Positions 37,379-44,507 of a stretch of DNA of 64,000 nucleotides are shown piece after piece. Position numbers and translations under genes: made by a program. The stretch spans positions 62,001 through 126,000 of the forward strand of contig NZ_JANQCD010000003.1 in NCBI RefSeq assembly GCF_026672275.1, read 5' to 3'. Every line of letters starts with the position of its first letter. Within the stretch, counting starts at the first letter, position 1. The DNA comes from Marinifilum sp. D737 (GTDB lineage: Bacteria; Bacteroidota; Bacteroidia; Bacteroidales; Marinifilaceae). Below the pieces are notes generated by a model. The model had not been told where the DNA came from. It saw nothing but the letters and a program-made list of their open reading frames with translations, and did not search any database.

Positions 37379-37897
37379 ATGAAAAGATATTTGATTTTAT
37401 TAGTAGCTGTATTTACAGTAAGTTTAAGTACAGCCTTGGCTCAGAGTGCAATGACAGCAGCTACGAAACTTCCACCAACGCTTCAGCGAGAAGGAGTTGT
37501 TAATGCCAGCCCTGATGAAGTATGGAAGTTAATTTCAGTTTTAGATAAGGTAGATGAATACAATTCAGAGTTTGTAAAATCTGTAGAGAAAGAGGGAGAC
37601 GGTTACGAAGCATATCGCTTGGTAAAAATGACCGATGGAACAGAAAGAGGTGAAGAAGTAACGGTTTTTGCAAAAGCTGCTAAAAGGATTTGTTTTAGGT
37701 CAGAAGATTCTCAGTATCCGGTAGAATATTATGTAGTGAATTACTACATCGAACCATCAGGTAAATCGAAAACCAAGTTGAGATTGGAATGCTATTTCAA
37801 AGTAAATAATGGAGCGCCTAAAACAAAGACATTTAAAGCAATTGGAAAAGAGCTTTCAATAACTCTAAAGGGGATTCAAAACTATTACAACAAGTAA
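37379..37897 (+). CDS. Exported SRPBCC (START-like) family protein
   Basis: 172 residues. The signal peptide runs to about residue 21 (STALAQ). An SRPBCC/polyketide-cyclase-type hydrophobic-pocket fold follows: REGVVNASPDEVWKLISVLDKVDEYN at the start, a curved sheet, and the final long helix KTKTFKAIGKELSITLKGIQNYYN. It would bind a hydrophobic ligand in the periplasm. It is unusual for this family to be exported. It is in line with the thioredoxin genes upstream and is followed by a strong terminator. The ligand is unknown. Confidence 0.75.
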   Translation: MKRYLILLVAVFTVSLSTALAQSAMTAATKLPPTLQREGVVNASPDEVWKLISVLDKVDEYNSEFVKSVEKEGDGYEAYRLVKMTDGTERGEEVTVFAKAAKRICFRSEDSQYPVEYYVVNYYIEPSGKSKTKLRLECYFKVNNGAPKTKTFKAIGKELSITLKGIQNYYNK

Positions 37898-37934
37898 TTG
37901 GTCTTGATGTTTGTGTGACAATAAAGAATAGTAT

Positions 37935-37962
37935 AAACCGTCTCAGTTGAGGCGGTTTTTTT
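37935..37962 (+). terminator. Terminator after the SRPBCC gene
   Basis: AAACCGTCTC/GAGGCGGTTT with an AGTT loop plus T-run, the same stem-loop as at 21367-21395. Confidence 0.9.
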
Positions 37963-37981
37963 ATACATTAATTTACAAAGG

Positions 37982-38038
37982 TTAATTAAGCTTAAAAAAT
38001 GCAGCTTGGTTTCACCCTATTTAGTATTACTATTGTCT
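37982..38038 (+). promoter_or_regulatory. Shared tripartite promoter motif, copy B
   Basis: TTAATTAA (37982-37989), TTCACCC (38011-38017) and TGTCT (38034-38038), with offsets of 29 and 52 from the first box. It stands 66 bases before the start of the DsbD-alpha gene. Confidence 0.62.
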
Positions 38039-38103
38039 TAATAACAGGAAGAATAAACATTAATATTAAAGAGGGAGCTCTTTTATAAGTAAAAAATAAG
38101 GAT

Positions 38104-38577
38104 ATGAAAAGTAAAATTGCAGTACTAATAGTGCTAATGTTAAGTGTATCAGCTGGTTCATTTGCTCAAATTTTAACACCAGCGAAATGGACTGTTGAAT
38201 TGTCTAAGAAAGACATAAAAGTAGGAGATGTAATCGAAGTGGTTTTTAAGGCAAAGATTGACAAAAGCTGGCATGTTTATTCGAATGATTTTGATCCGGA
38301 TTTAGGACCAATCTTAATCGAATTTGATTTTGAAAATCATGCAAGTTACGAGCGTATTGGAAAAGTTAAGCCAATTAATGCCCATAAGAAATACGATAAA
38401 ATTTGGGAAGGTGATGTAAGTTATTTCGAAAATACTGCGGAAATGCGTCAAAAGATTAAAGTGAAAAGTTTACCATTACATGTTGAGGGAACTTTTGATT
38501 TCCAAACATGTTCAGACCAAACAGGACAATGTGTTATGGGGGATGATGAGTTCGATTTGAATTATCCTTCAAAGTAA
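38104..38577 (+). CDS. Free-standing DsbD N-terminal (alpha) domain protein
   Basis: 157 residues: signal peptide (to about SFAQ) followed by a single DsbD_N-type immunoglobulin-like domain. It is a close paralogue of the N-terminus of the full-length DsbD at 42138, with long identical stretches (NAHKKYD, QTCSD.TGQCVMGDDEFDL). The redox cysteines fall at the same positions in both proteins (Cys136 and Cys143). In DsbD this domain passes reducing power from the C-terminal thioredoxin domain to periplasmic partners. A soluble extra copy could act as a carrier between DsbD and the many envelope thioredoxins (inference). Single-gene unit with its own promoter and terminator. Confidence 0.85.
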   Translation: MKSKIAVLIVLMLSVSAGSFAQILTPAKWTVELSKKDIKVGDVIEVVFKAKIDKSWHVYSNDFDPDLGPILIEFDFENHASYERIGKVKPINAHKKYDKIWEGDVSYFENTAEMRQKIKVKSLPLHVEGTFDFQTCSDQTGQCVMGDDEFDLNYPSK

Positions 38578-38597
38578 ATCAAGTTTATATTAAAGTG

Positions 38598-38628
38598 AAA
38601 GACTGTCTTTTTAGACGGTCTTTTTTTT
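38598..38628 (+). terminator. Terminator after the DsbD-alpha gene
   Basis: GACTGTCT (38601-38608) and AGACGGTC (38613-38620), extended by A/T pairs and followed by eight T. Confidence 0.9.
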
Positions 38629-38700
38629 GTATGTGCAAATTCATACTATATCTCACTAGCAAAACAGATGAAAAAATTACCTGTAATTATTTCCTCTTGG

Positions 38701-38757
38701 TTAATTAAGGTTAAAAATAGACCTTCTCATTCATCCGAATTATAATATTTGTTGTCC
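38701..38757 (+). promoter_or_regulatory. Shared tripartite promoter motif, copy C
   Basis: TTAATTAA (38701-38708), TTCATCC (38730-38736) and TGTCC (38753-38757), with offsets of 29 and 52 as in copies B and D. The coding start is almost 300 bases away, giving a long leader. Confidence 0.6.
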
Positions 38758-38764
38758 TTAATAT

Positions 38765-39050
38765 AGTACTGTGAAAACGCATGAATTAAGGAGGATTGCA
38801 GATCATGAAAACGTATTTTATTTAGAGGGATTATGAATAATGTAGAAAATCACGTTTTAATTCATCCATTTTTACAGTAATAGTGTCATATAGGCAAACA
38901 TTTAGAGTTGTTGATTGCATTTCCTGAATAGAAAAGTGTTCCTTTTTTTATAAGTTTGGACGTTTTTGAATTAACAATATAGGGGTTTTGATCTGTTAAA
39001 TGAAAACAGGTGATAGGGGAATCCGATGTAGTATATTAAAGCTTAATAAC
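38765..39050 (+). other. Long 5' leader of the Fe-S operon, with a short ORF and inverted repeats
   Basis: ATGAATTAA near 38780 is repeated inverted as TTAATTCAT near 38857, and AAAACG/CGTTTT pairs lie beside them. Between the arms is a perfect AAGGAGG sequence, rare in this phylum, 11 bases before a six-codon ORF (MKTYFI, about 38805-38825). It could be a structured or attenuating leader. No known riboswitch class was recognised. Confidence 0.35.
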
Positions 39051-39989
39051 ATGAAATCACTAATTAAATTATCCGCAATTGCATTGTTGATCAGTGTGTT
39101 TGCAGCGTGTAACGAGAAGCCTAAAAAGGAAGAGAAGAAAGATGAAGGGTTTGAGGAAACCGCATTTATGCCTTGTTGTGGCGAGCCATCGTCTAATGAT
39201 AAGGTATTAACTATTAATCTTGCATTAAACGATACGTATTGCAAGAAAACTGCATGTGCTTGTATTCACGATATTGCAGCAAGAGAGTATGAGGAATTGC
39301 AAAAGCAATTGATGGAACAATTTAATATTGATTTGCAGATTACCTATTATATGGAGCCATACATGATGGAAGATCAATTAAAGGCAAAAATTCATGATGG
39401 AGTGATTACAAAGCCATGGCATGCTTTCATGTTGATGAAAGAGAATCACCTTCGTTATGAAAGAATTGCTGATATTCTTGATGTGTATGATAAACAATGG
39501 TTAACTGGTGTTTATTTGGTAAGAAAAGATTCAGACATTAAAACCATGGCCGATATCAACGGAAGAACATTGGTTGCAGGTCAGGAAGATGCTTATGAGA
39601 AATTTCATGCTCCTTTACGTCAATTGGAAAACATGAATATCAAGCCTGGAAAAATTTACTATAAAGCGAGCTGTTTGGAAAGTATCAACGAGCTAATGGA
39701 TAAAAAAGCAGAAGTAGCTATTGTATCTGACTATGTAATGTCGGCAAGTTGTGCAGTAGATGTTGCCAGCGAAGATGATTTTAGAGTGATTGGAGAAACT
39801 GAAAAAATGCCATTGTGTTCTGTAGTGCTAGACCGTAAGAAAATTTCGAAAGAAGATGCAATGCGTTTCCAAAAAGCATTATTGGCTTTATCAAAGGATA
39901 AATCTCCGGAAGGAATGTTAAGCGCAGGCTTTGTAAAACCTGCATCATGGATTCCAAATCCATACAAAAAACCAATAGCACAAAACTAA
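39051..39989 (+). CDS. Cysteine-rich PhnD-like substrate-binding lipoprotein
   Basis: About 312 residues from the ATG at 39051, which gives a lipoprotein signal (LLISVFAAC, Cys20); the frame opens 51 bases earlier. The body is a periplasmic-binding fold of the phosphate/phosphonate (PhnD/SsuA-like) type: VLTINLALND, YERIADILDVYDKQWLTGVYLVRKDSDIKTMADINGRTLVAG, VAIVSDYVMS. Unusually, it has a cysteine cluster near the mature N-terminus (Cys42, 43, 64, 69, 71) and further Cys later. No ABC permease or ATPase is nearby. Instead a Tat-exported ferredoxin and a NapH-like protein follow, so it may be a redox or metal-binding partner rather than an importer subunit. Confidence 0.75.
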   Translation: MKSLIKLSAIALLISVFAACNEKPKKEEKKDEGFEETAFMPCCGEPSSNDKVLTINLALNDTYCKKTACACIHDIAAREYEELQKQLMEQFNIDLQITYYMEPYMMEDQLKAKIHDGVITKPWHAFMLMKENHLRYERIADILDVYDKQWLTGVYLVRKDSDIKTMADINGRTLVAGQEDAYEKFHAPLRQLENMNIKPGKIYYKASCLESINELMDKKAEVAIVSDYVMSASCAVDVASEDDFRVIGETEKMPLCSVVLDRKKISKEDAMRFQKALLALSKDKSPEGMLSAGFVKPASWIPNPYKKPIAQN

Positions 39990-39997
39990 CTATTAAT

Positions 39998-40633
39998 ATG
40001 ACTGAAAAGAAGAATTGGGACAGACGTAGCTTTTTGCGTAAAGCTGGTCAGGCCACTTGTGCTCTTGCACTTGGAGGGATTGCCTACAGGATTGTAGGTC
40101 AACATTTAAACGAAGAAACTGCAGGTCCACGTTCAAGATATGTTTGGCAGATAGATCCAGACAAATGTACCAATTGTGGTAAATGTGAAACAGGATGTGT
40201 TCGCACACCTTCGGCAGTAAAAGCGGTTAATGATCAGAAAAAATGCTCTTGTTGTGTTGTTTGCTATGGCCACATTAAAAACAAGCAAATCGAATCGGAG
40301 AAAATCATGAGTGATGGAGAAAGAGTTTGTCCGTATGATGCAGTAAGCCGTAAGAATTTCTCAGGAGGAAAAGATGGATATTTTATATACGATATCGACC
40401 ATGACAAATGTACCGGTTGTGGTAAATGTGCAGAAGCTTGTACCGATAAAGGAACAAAGTCAATGTTTTTGATTATTCGTCCTGATTTGTGTTTGAATTG
40501 CAATTCATGCGATATCGCAAGAATTTGCCCTGAGGATGCAATTGATCGTTTGTACATCGGGCCAGAGGATGATTTTAAAGGAATTTACGAGTTGGAGTAC
40601 GGTCAAAATGATATGAATGAATATGGAGCTTAA
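39998..40633 (+). CDS. Tat-exported ferredoxin with several 4Fe-4S motifs (NapG-like)
   Basis: About 211 residues from the ATG at 39998, 8 bases after the previous stop. The N-terminus has a twin-arginine signal (DRRSFLRKAG) and hydrophobic stretch, so it is exported folded with its clusters. Cysteine motifs in order: CTNCGKCETGC, CSCCVVC, CTGCGKCAEAC and CLNCNSCDIARICP, enough for about four 4Fe-4S clusters as in NapG/MauM-type proteins. It overlaps the next gene by 17 bases. It probably shuttles electrons between the NapH-like membrane protein and a periplasmic partner (inference). Confidence 0.85.
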   Translation: MTEKKNWDRRSFLRKAGQATCALALGGIAYRIVGQHLNEETAGPRSRYVWQIDPDKCTNCGKCETGCVRTPSAVKAVNDQKKCSCCVVCYGHIKNKQIESEKIMSDGERVCPYDAVSRKNFSGGKDGYFIYDIDHDKCTGCGKCAEACTDKGTKSMFLIIRPDLCLNCNSCDIARICPEDAIDRLYIGPEDDFKGIYELEYGQNDMNEYGA

Positions 40634-41666
40634 AGGATTAAAATTAAATATGAGAGTAGTTATCGTTATTGCATTTGCTCTGGTTTCTTTGGTAGCTTCT
40701 GTAAATACAAGTATGGCTTTGCCTGTTCCTCAGGAGCAAGATTGTCATAGTGTTGATGATTTGAGTAGAGGTAACATTCGTGAGTTTAAGGACAATTACA
40801 TTCCAAAAGAATTCTTTCCAACACCTGAATACATGGTATTTGTAGATTTGGGTGTATTACTATTATTGCTTTTAATTGGTGTTTTCTTTGTTTGGAGAAA
40901 AAAATCACAAAAGGCTATGACTGTAATGGCCATTATCACATTTGCCTATTTGGGATTTATACGTGGAGGATGTGTTTGCCCGGTTGGAGCCATATCAAAT
41001 ACTACAATGGGTTTGATTACTCCGGCAGAAGTTGGCCTGGCTAGTCTAATCATTTTTATGCTTCCATTAATTATAGCATTAATTATCGGACGTGTATTTT
41101 GTACATCAGGATGTCCATTGGGGGCTGTGCAGCATATTGTACAAAAGTCTAAGAAGACAATTAAATTGCCTAAAAAATTAAATAATGCACTAAAAGTAGT
41201 ACCGGTACTCATGTTAATTGCAACGGTTTATTTTGCAATTCAGAGTGCATGCTTTTTTGTTTGTGAGGTGGAACCTTACAAGGTGTTGTTCTTTACAGGA
41301 CAAACCTGGTTCGAACAAGGTTTGGCATTTATTTTAGGACATCCCATGGAACCTAAATTTTTGATTGCATTTGGTATTGGAACCTGGTTGTACCTGATCG
41401 CAATTCTTGTCTTGGGTTATTGGGTGCCACGTCCATTTTGTCGTTTCTTATGTCCTTATGGTGTATTGTTGGGAGTGGTTTCATTCTTTTCATTCAAGCC
41501 AAGAAAAATAAAAGATGATAACTGTGTGTATTGTGGCATGTGCGAAAAGGTATGTCCAACGCAAGCGATAGCTATCGATAGAAAAAACAAATATGCTTAC
41601 GTTTCGAATTACGATTGTGTACAGTGTAATAAATGTAATAATGTTTGTAAGAAAGATGCTTTTTAA
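40617..41666 (+). CDS. NapH-like polytopic membrane Fe-S protein
   Basis: 349 residues if the ATG at 40617 is used; later ATGs at 40623 and 40650 are possible. About five membrane helices carry the NapH/CcoG-type cysteine loops GGCVCPVGA, FCTSGCPLGAV and FCRFLCPYGVLLG, plus CFFVCEVEPYKVL. Two cytoplasmic 4Fe-4S motifs lie at the C-terminus (CVYCGMCEKVCPTQAI and CVQCNKCNNVCKKDAF). NapH passes electrons from menaquinol to NapG, so by analogy this protein feeds the Tat-exported ferredoxin encoded just upstream. No nitrate reductase is nearby; the acceptor is unknown. Confidence 0.85.
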   Translation: MNMELKGLKLNMRVVIVIAFALVSLVASVNTSMALPVPQEQDCHSVDDLSRGNIREFKDNYIPKEFFPTPEYMVFVDLGVLLLLLLIGVFFVWRKKSQKAMTVMAIITFAYLGFIRGGCVCPVGAISNTTMGLITPAEVGLASLIIFMLPLIIALIIGRVFCTSGCPLGAVQHIVQKSKKTIKLPKKLNNALKVVPVLMLIATVYFAIQSACFFVCEVEPYKVLFFTGQTWFEQGLAFILGHPMEPKFLIAFGIGTWLYLIAILVLGYWVPRPFCRFLCPYGVLLGVVSFFSFKPRKIKDDNCVYCGMCEKVCPTQAIAIDRKNKYAYVSNYDCVQCNKCNNVCKKDAF

Positions 41667-41692
41667 ATGAAAGTATCATGATCAAATATATG

Positions 41693-41717
41693 AACCATCC
41701 TTAGGGATGGTTTTTTT
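41693..41717 (+). terminator. Terminator after the Fe-S operon
   Basis: AACCATCC (41693-41700) and GGATGGTT (41705-41712) with a four-base loop and seven T. Confidence 0.9.
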
Positions 41718-41979
41718 GTATCTGGCAATAAAATTACATCAGTTTGAAACCCCAAATGGGCTAACTATTTACAATTTTCAAGTAATAATGGCATGAAAAC
41801 TACAATCAGTAAAAAAAAGTAAAAAAAAATCATTTTTTTTTCACAGTCAATTTTTATCTAATCTGGATTGTAATTGAAATTCCTAGCTCTAGATAATCAG
41901 TGAGTTTACAGATTTTAAAATGAACAATATAAATAATTGATTGTTTTTTAGATGCCTGTTAATGTGCTAATTATTAACG

Positions 41980-42036
41980 TTAATTAACGATATTTTTTAC
42001 TTATTTCGTTCACCCATTTAGAGATTTTGGTTGTCT
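41980..42036 (+). promoter_or_regulatory. Shared tripartite promoter motif, copy D
   Basis: TTAATTAA (41980-41987), TTCACCC (42009-42015) and TGTCT (42032-42036), with offsets of 29 and 52. It lies about 100 bases before the dsbD start, in a 471-base gap that otherwise shows only A/T-rich sequence. Its -10 box overlaps the point where the dsbD frame opens, which excludes that upstream start. Confidence 0.62.
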
Positions 42037-42137
42037 CTAAAGCAAAGGTTAAACCAAAAAATAATCAACTAATCAACCCAACAGGTTGGAATCTTATAAA
42101 AATAAGCTTGCAATCAGTTAAGACTAAAAAGAAACAG

Positions 42138-44129
42138 ATGAAAGGTAAAATTACAATTCTAGCCATTTTAATGATGGTTTTTAGCGGACTTTCTTTCGGG
42201 CAGATGATAGAGCCTACCAAGTGGAAAGTGGAGTTTTCTAAGAAAGATGTAAAAGTAGGAGACGAATTAGATGTTGTTTTTAAAGCAACGATTGACAAAA
42301 CCTGGCACGTTTACTCGAACGATTTCGATGCGGATTTAGGTCCGATCTTGATCACTTTCGAATTTGCAGCAAATTCAAGTTACGAAAGAGTAGGAGAAGT
42401 AAAGCCGGTTAATGCTCACAAGAAGTATGATGAAGTTTGGGATGGTGAAGTAAGCTACTTCGAGAATGAAGGAGAGCTACGCCAAACCATTAAGGTAAAA
42501 GAATTGCCTCTTCATGTTGCCGGTACTTTCGAATACCAGACTTGTTCTGATGAAACCGGACAATGTGTTATGGGAGATGACGAGTTTGATTTGAAAATTG
42601 GTGAAGCAAAAGAGAAAGCTGCTGTAGCAGTTGCTTCTTCAGATGGCAATGATAAGGAAAGTAAAAAAGGTTTATGGGCAATTTTTATTGCTGCATTTGT
42701 AGGTGGATTGCTTGCGATTGTTACACCATGTGTATTCCCAATGATTCCAATGACAGTGAGTTATTTCATGCACTCAGGTGGTGGCAATAAAGCAAAAGGT
42801 AGAATGAATGCTTTTTTCTATGGTTTCTCTATTATTGCAATTTATACTGTAATTGGAACAATTTTGGCCGTAGTAATGGGGCCTGATTTTGCAAACTTCC
42901 TAAGTACTCACTGGGTTCCAAATATTTTGTTCTTCTTAATATTTGTGATTTTTGCCTTTTCATTCTTTGGAATGTTTGAAATTACTATGCCAAGCTGGAT
43001 GGTGAACAAATCAGTGGCAAATGAGGATAAAGGTGGTTTCATGGGATCTTTCTTCATGGCATTTACTTTGGTTCTTGTATCGTTCTCATGTACTGGTCCA
43101 ATTGTAGGTTCAATTTTGGTAGCATCAGCAGGTGGTGAAGTATTAATGCCAATTATTGGTATGTTAGGATTCTCATTAGCATTTGCATTACCATTTACAT
43201 TGTTTGCAATTTTCCCAGGATGGTTGAACAATCTTCCAAAATCAGGTGGATGGTTGAACTCAGTAAAGGTTGTATTGGGTTTCTTGGAATTGGCACTAGG
43301 TTTAAAATTTTTGAGTGTTGCCGATCAAACCTACCACTGGGGAATTTTAGACAGAGAAGTATATATCGCAATCTGGATTGTAATCTTTACATTATTAGGA
43401 TTTTATTTGTTAGGAAAACTAATGTTTGCTCACGATAGCCCATTGAAGAGTATTAGTGTGCCACGTTTGATGTTGGCAATTGCTTCATTCTCATTCGTTG
43501 TGTATATGATTCCGGGTATGTTTGGAGCTCCATTGAAAATGTTATCAGGTTTTACGCCTCCTCAAGCTACTCATGACTTTAACCTAAGTCAAATTGTACG
43601 TGATAATGCAGGTGGTGGCCCAGTTCATAAAGCAAGCCATAAGGCAAAATACGCTGACTTTTTACATTTACCTCATGGATTGGAAGGTTATTTCGATTAT
43701 GATGAAGCTTTAGAAGCATCGAAACGCGAAGGAAAACCAATTTTTGTAGATTTTACTGGACATGGTTGTGTAAACTGTCGCGAAATGGAAGCAAATGTAT
43801 GGTCCGATCCGGCAGTATTAAAAAGATTACAGGAAGACTTTATTATAGTTGCTCTGTATGTAGATGATAAGAAAAAATTACCAGAAGAAGAATGGTATGT
43901 ATCTGAATACGATGGTAAGAAAAAGAAAACCATTGGGAAGCAAAACGCAGACCTTCAAATTCGTAAGTACAATGTAAATGCTCAGCCATATTACGTACTT
44001 CTTGATGAGAATGGTAATGATTTAACAACACCAACAGCTTACGATTTAGATGTAAATAAATTTGTGAAATTCCTTGATGAAGGAAAGGCAAACTTTAAAA
44101 AAAAAGTAACAGTTCAGAACCTTAAGTAG
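42138..44129 (+). CDS. dsbD: Protein-disulfide reductase DsbD
   Basis: About 663 residues from the ATG at 42138. Signal peptide (to about SFGQ); N-terminal alpha domain (about 25-150; Cys136 and Cys143); eight-helix CcdA-like membrane domain (about 175-500) with its redox pair in TPCVFPMIPMT (Cys198) and SCTGPIVGS (Cys318); C-terminal thioredoxin domain (about 520-650) with CVNC (Cys544, Cys547). DsbD carries electrons from cytoplasmic thioredoxin to periplasmic thioredoxin-like proteins, of which this window encodes at least six. Thioredoxin reductase is 4.6 kb downstream. It is preceded by a shared promoter motif. Confidence 0.95.
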   Translation: MKGKITILAILMMVFSGLSFGQMIEPTKWKVEFSKKDVKVGDELDVVFKATIDKTWHVYSNDFDADLGPILITFEFAANSSYERVGEVKPVNAHKKYDEVWDGEVSYFENEGELRQTIKVKELPLHVAGTFEYQTCSDETGQCVMGDDEFDLKIGEAKEKAAVAVASSDGNDKESKKGLWAIFIAAFVGGLLAIVTPCVFPMIPMTVSYFMHSGGGNKAKGRMNAFFYGFSIIAIYTVIGTILAVVMGPDFANFLSTHWVPNILFFLIFVIFAFSFFGMFEITMPSWMVNKSVANEDKGGFMGSFFMAFTLVLVSFSCTGPIVGSILVASAGGEVLMPIIGMLGFSLAFALPFTLFAIFPGWLNNLPKSGGWLNSVKVVLGFLELALGLKFLSVADQTYHWGILDREVYIAIWIVIFTLLGFYLLGKLMFAHDSPLKSISVPRLMLAIASFSFVVYMIPGMFGAPLKMLSGFTPPQATHDFNLSQIVRDNAGGGPVHKASHKAKYADFLHLPHGLEGYFDYDEALEASKREGKPIFVDFTGHGCVNCREMEANVWSDPAVLKRLQEDFIIVALYVDDKKKLPEEEWYVSEYDGKKKKTIGKQNADLQIRKYNVNAQPYYVLLDENGNDLTTPTAYDLDVNKFVKFLDEGKANFKKKVTVQNLK

Positions 44130-44306
44130 AGCTTTTATATAAAGGTAGTTTAGATTAGTTAGAGAAGTTTTCATTTTATAGATGAAAACATAGTTAGTAA
44201 GGATAGATATTGATAGCAGGAGGAAAACTCCTTCTGTTATCAGATCTATAAAAACTAAGGCTACCAAAATCAAAAATTACAACAACAAATACTAGTTAGT
44301 GGTTAT
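44130..44306 (+). other. Gap after dsbD with a strong hairpin
   Basis: GATAGCAGGAGG (44212-44223) pairs with CTCCTTCTGTTATC (44228-44241) around an AAAA loop, with no T-run after it. ATCAGATCTATAAA here and ATCTGATCTATAAA at about 44336 are near-copies, so the two hairpins of this gap may share an origin. Confidence 0.4.
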
Positions 44307-44368
44307 GAGCAGGGCAGTAAAGAACTTTACCCCAATATCTGATCTATAAACTCCCTGCTCACTCCCTT
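44307..44368 (+). terminator. Possible terminator before the M16 peptidase
   Basis: GAGCAGGG (44307-44314) and CCCTGCTC (44353-44360) form an 8-bp stem with a long loop, then ACTCCCTTTTAT. The T-run is weak. Confidence 0.4.
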
Positions 44369-44507
44369 TTATCATTAGAAAACCAATTACCAAAAAAAAA
44401 CAGTTTTAAATTGAGAATACGCAAGTATTGTAAATTCAATTTAAGAATGTTGACTCGAACGGGCATATCTCTCGAAATGATTTTGAGAAAAACTAAAAAA
44501 CAACAAA

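Noticed and set aside
42027-42137. Upstream extension of dsbD
   Set aside because: The -10-like TGTCT box at 42032 overlaps it, and only the ATG at 42138 gives a signal peptide.
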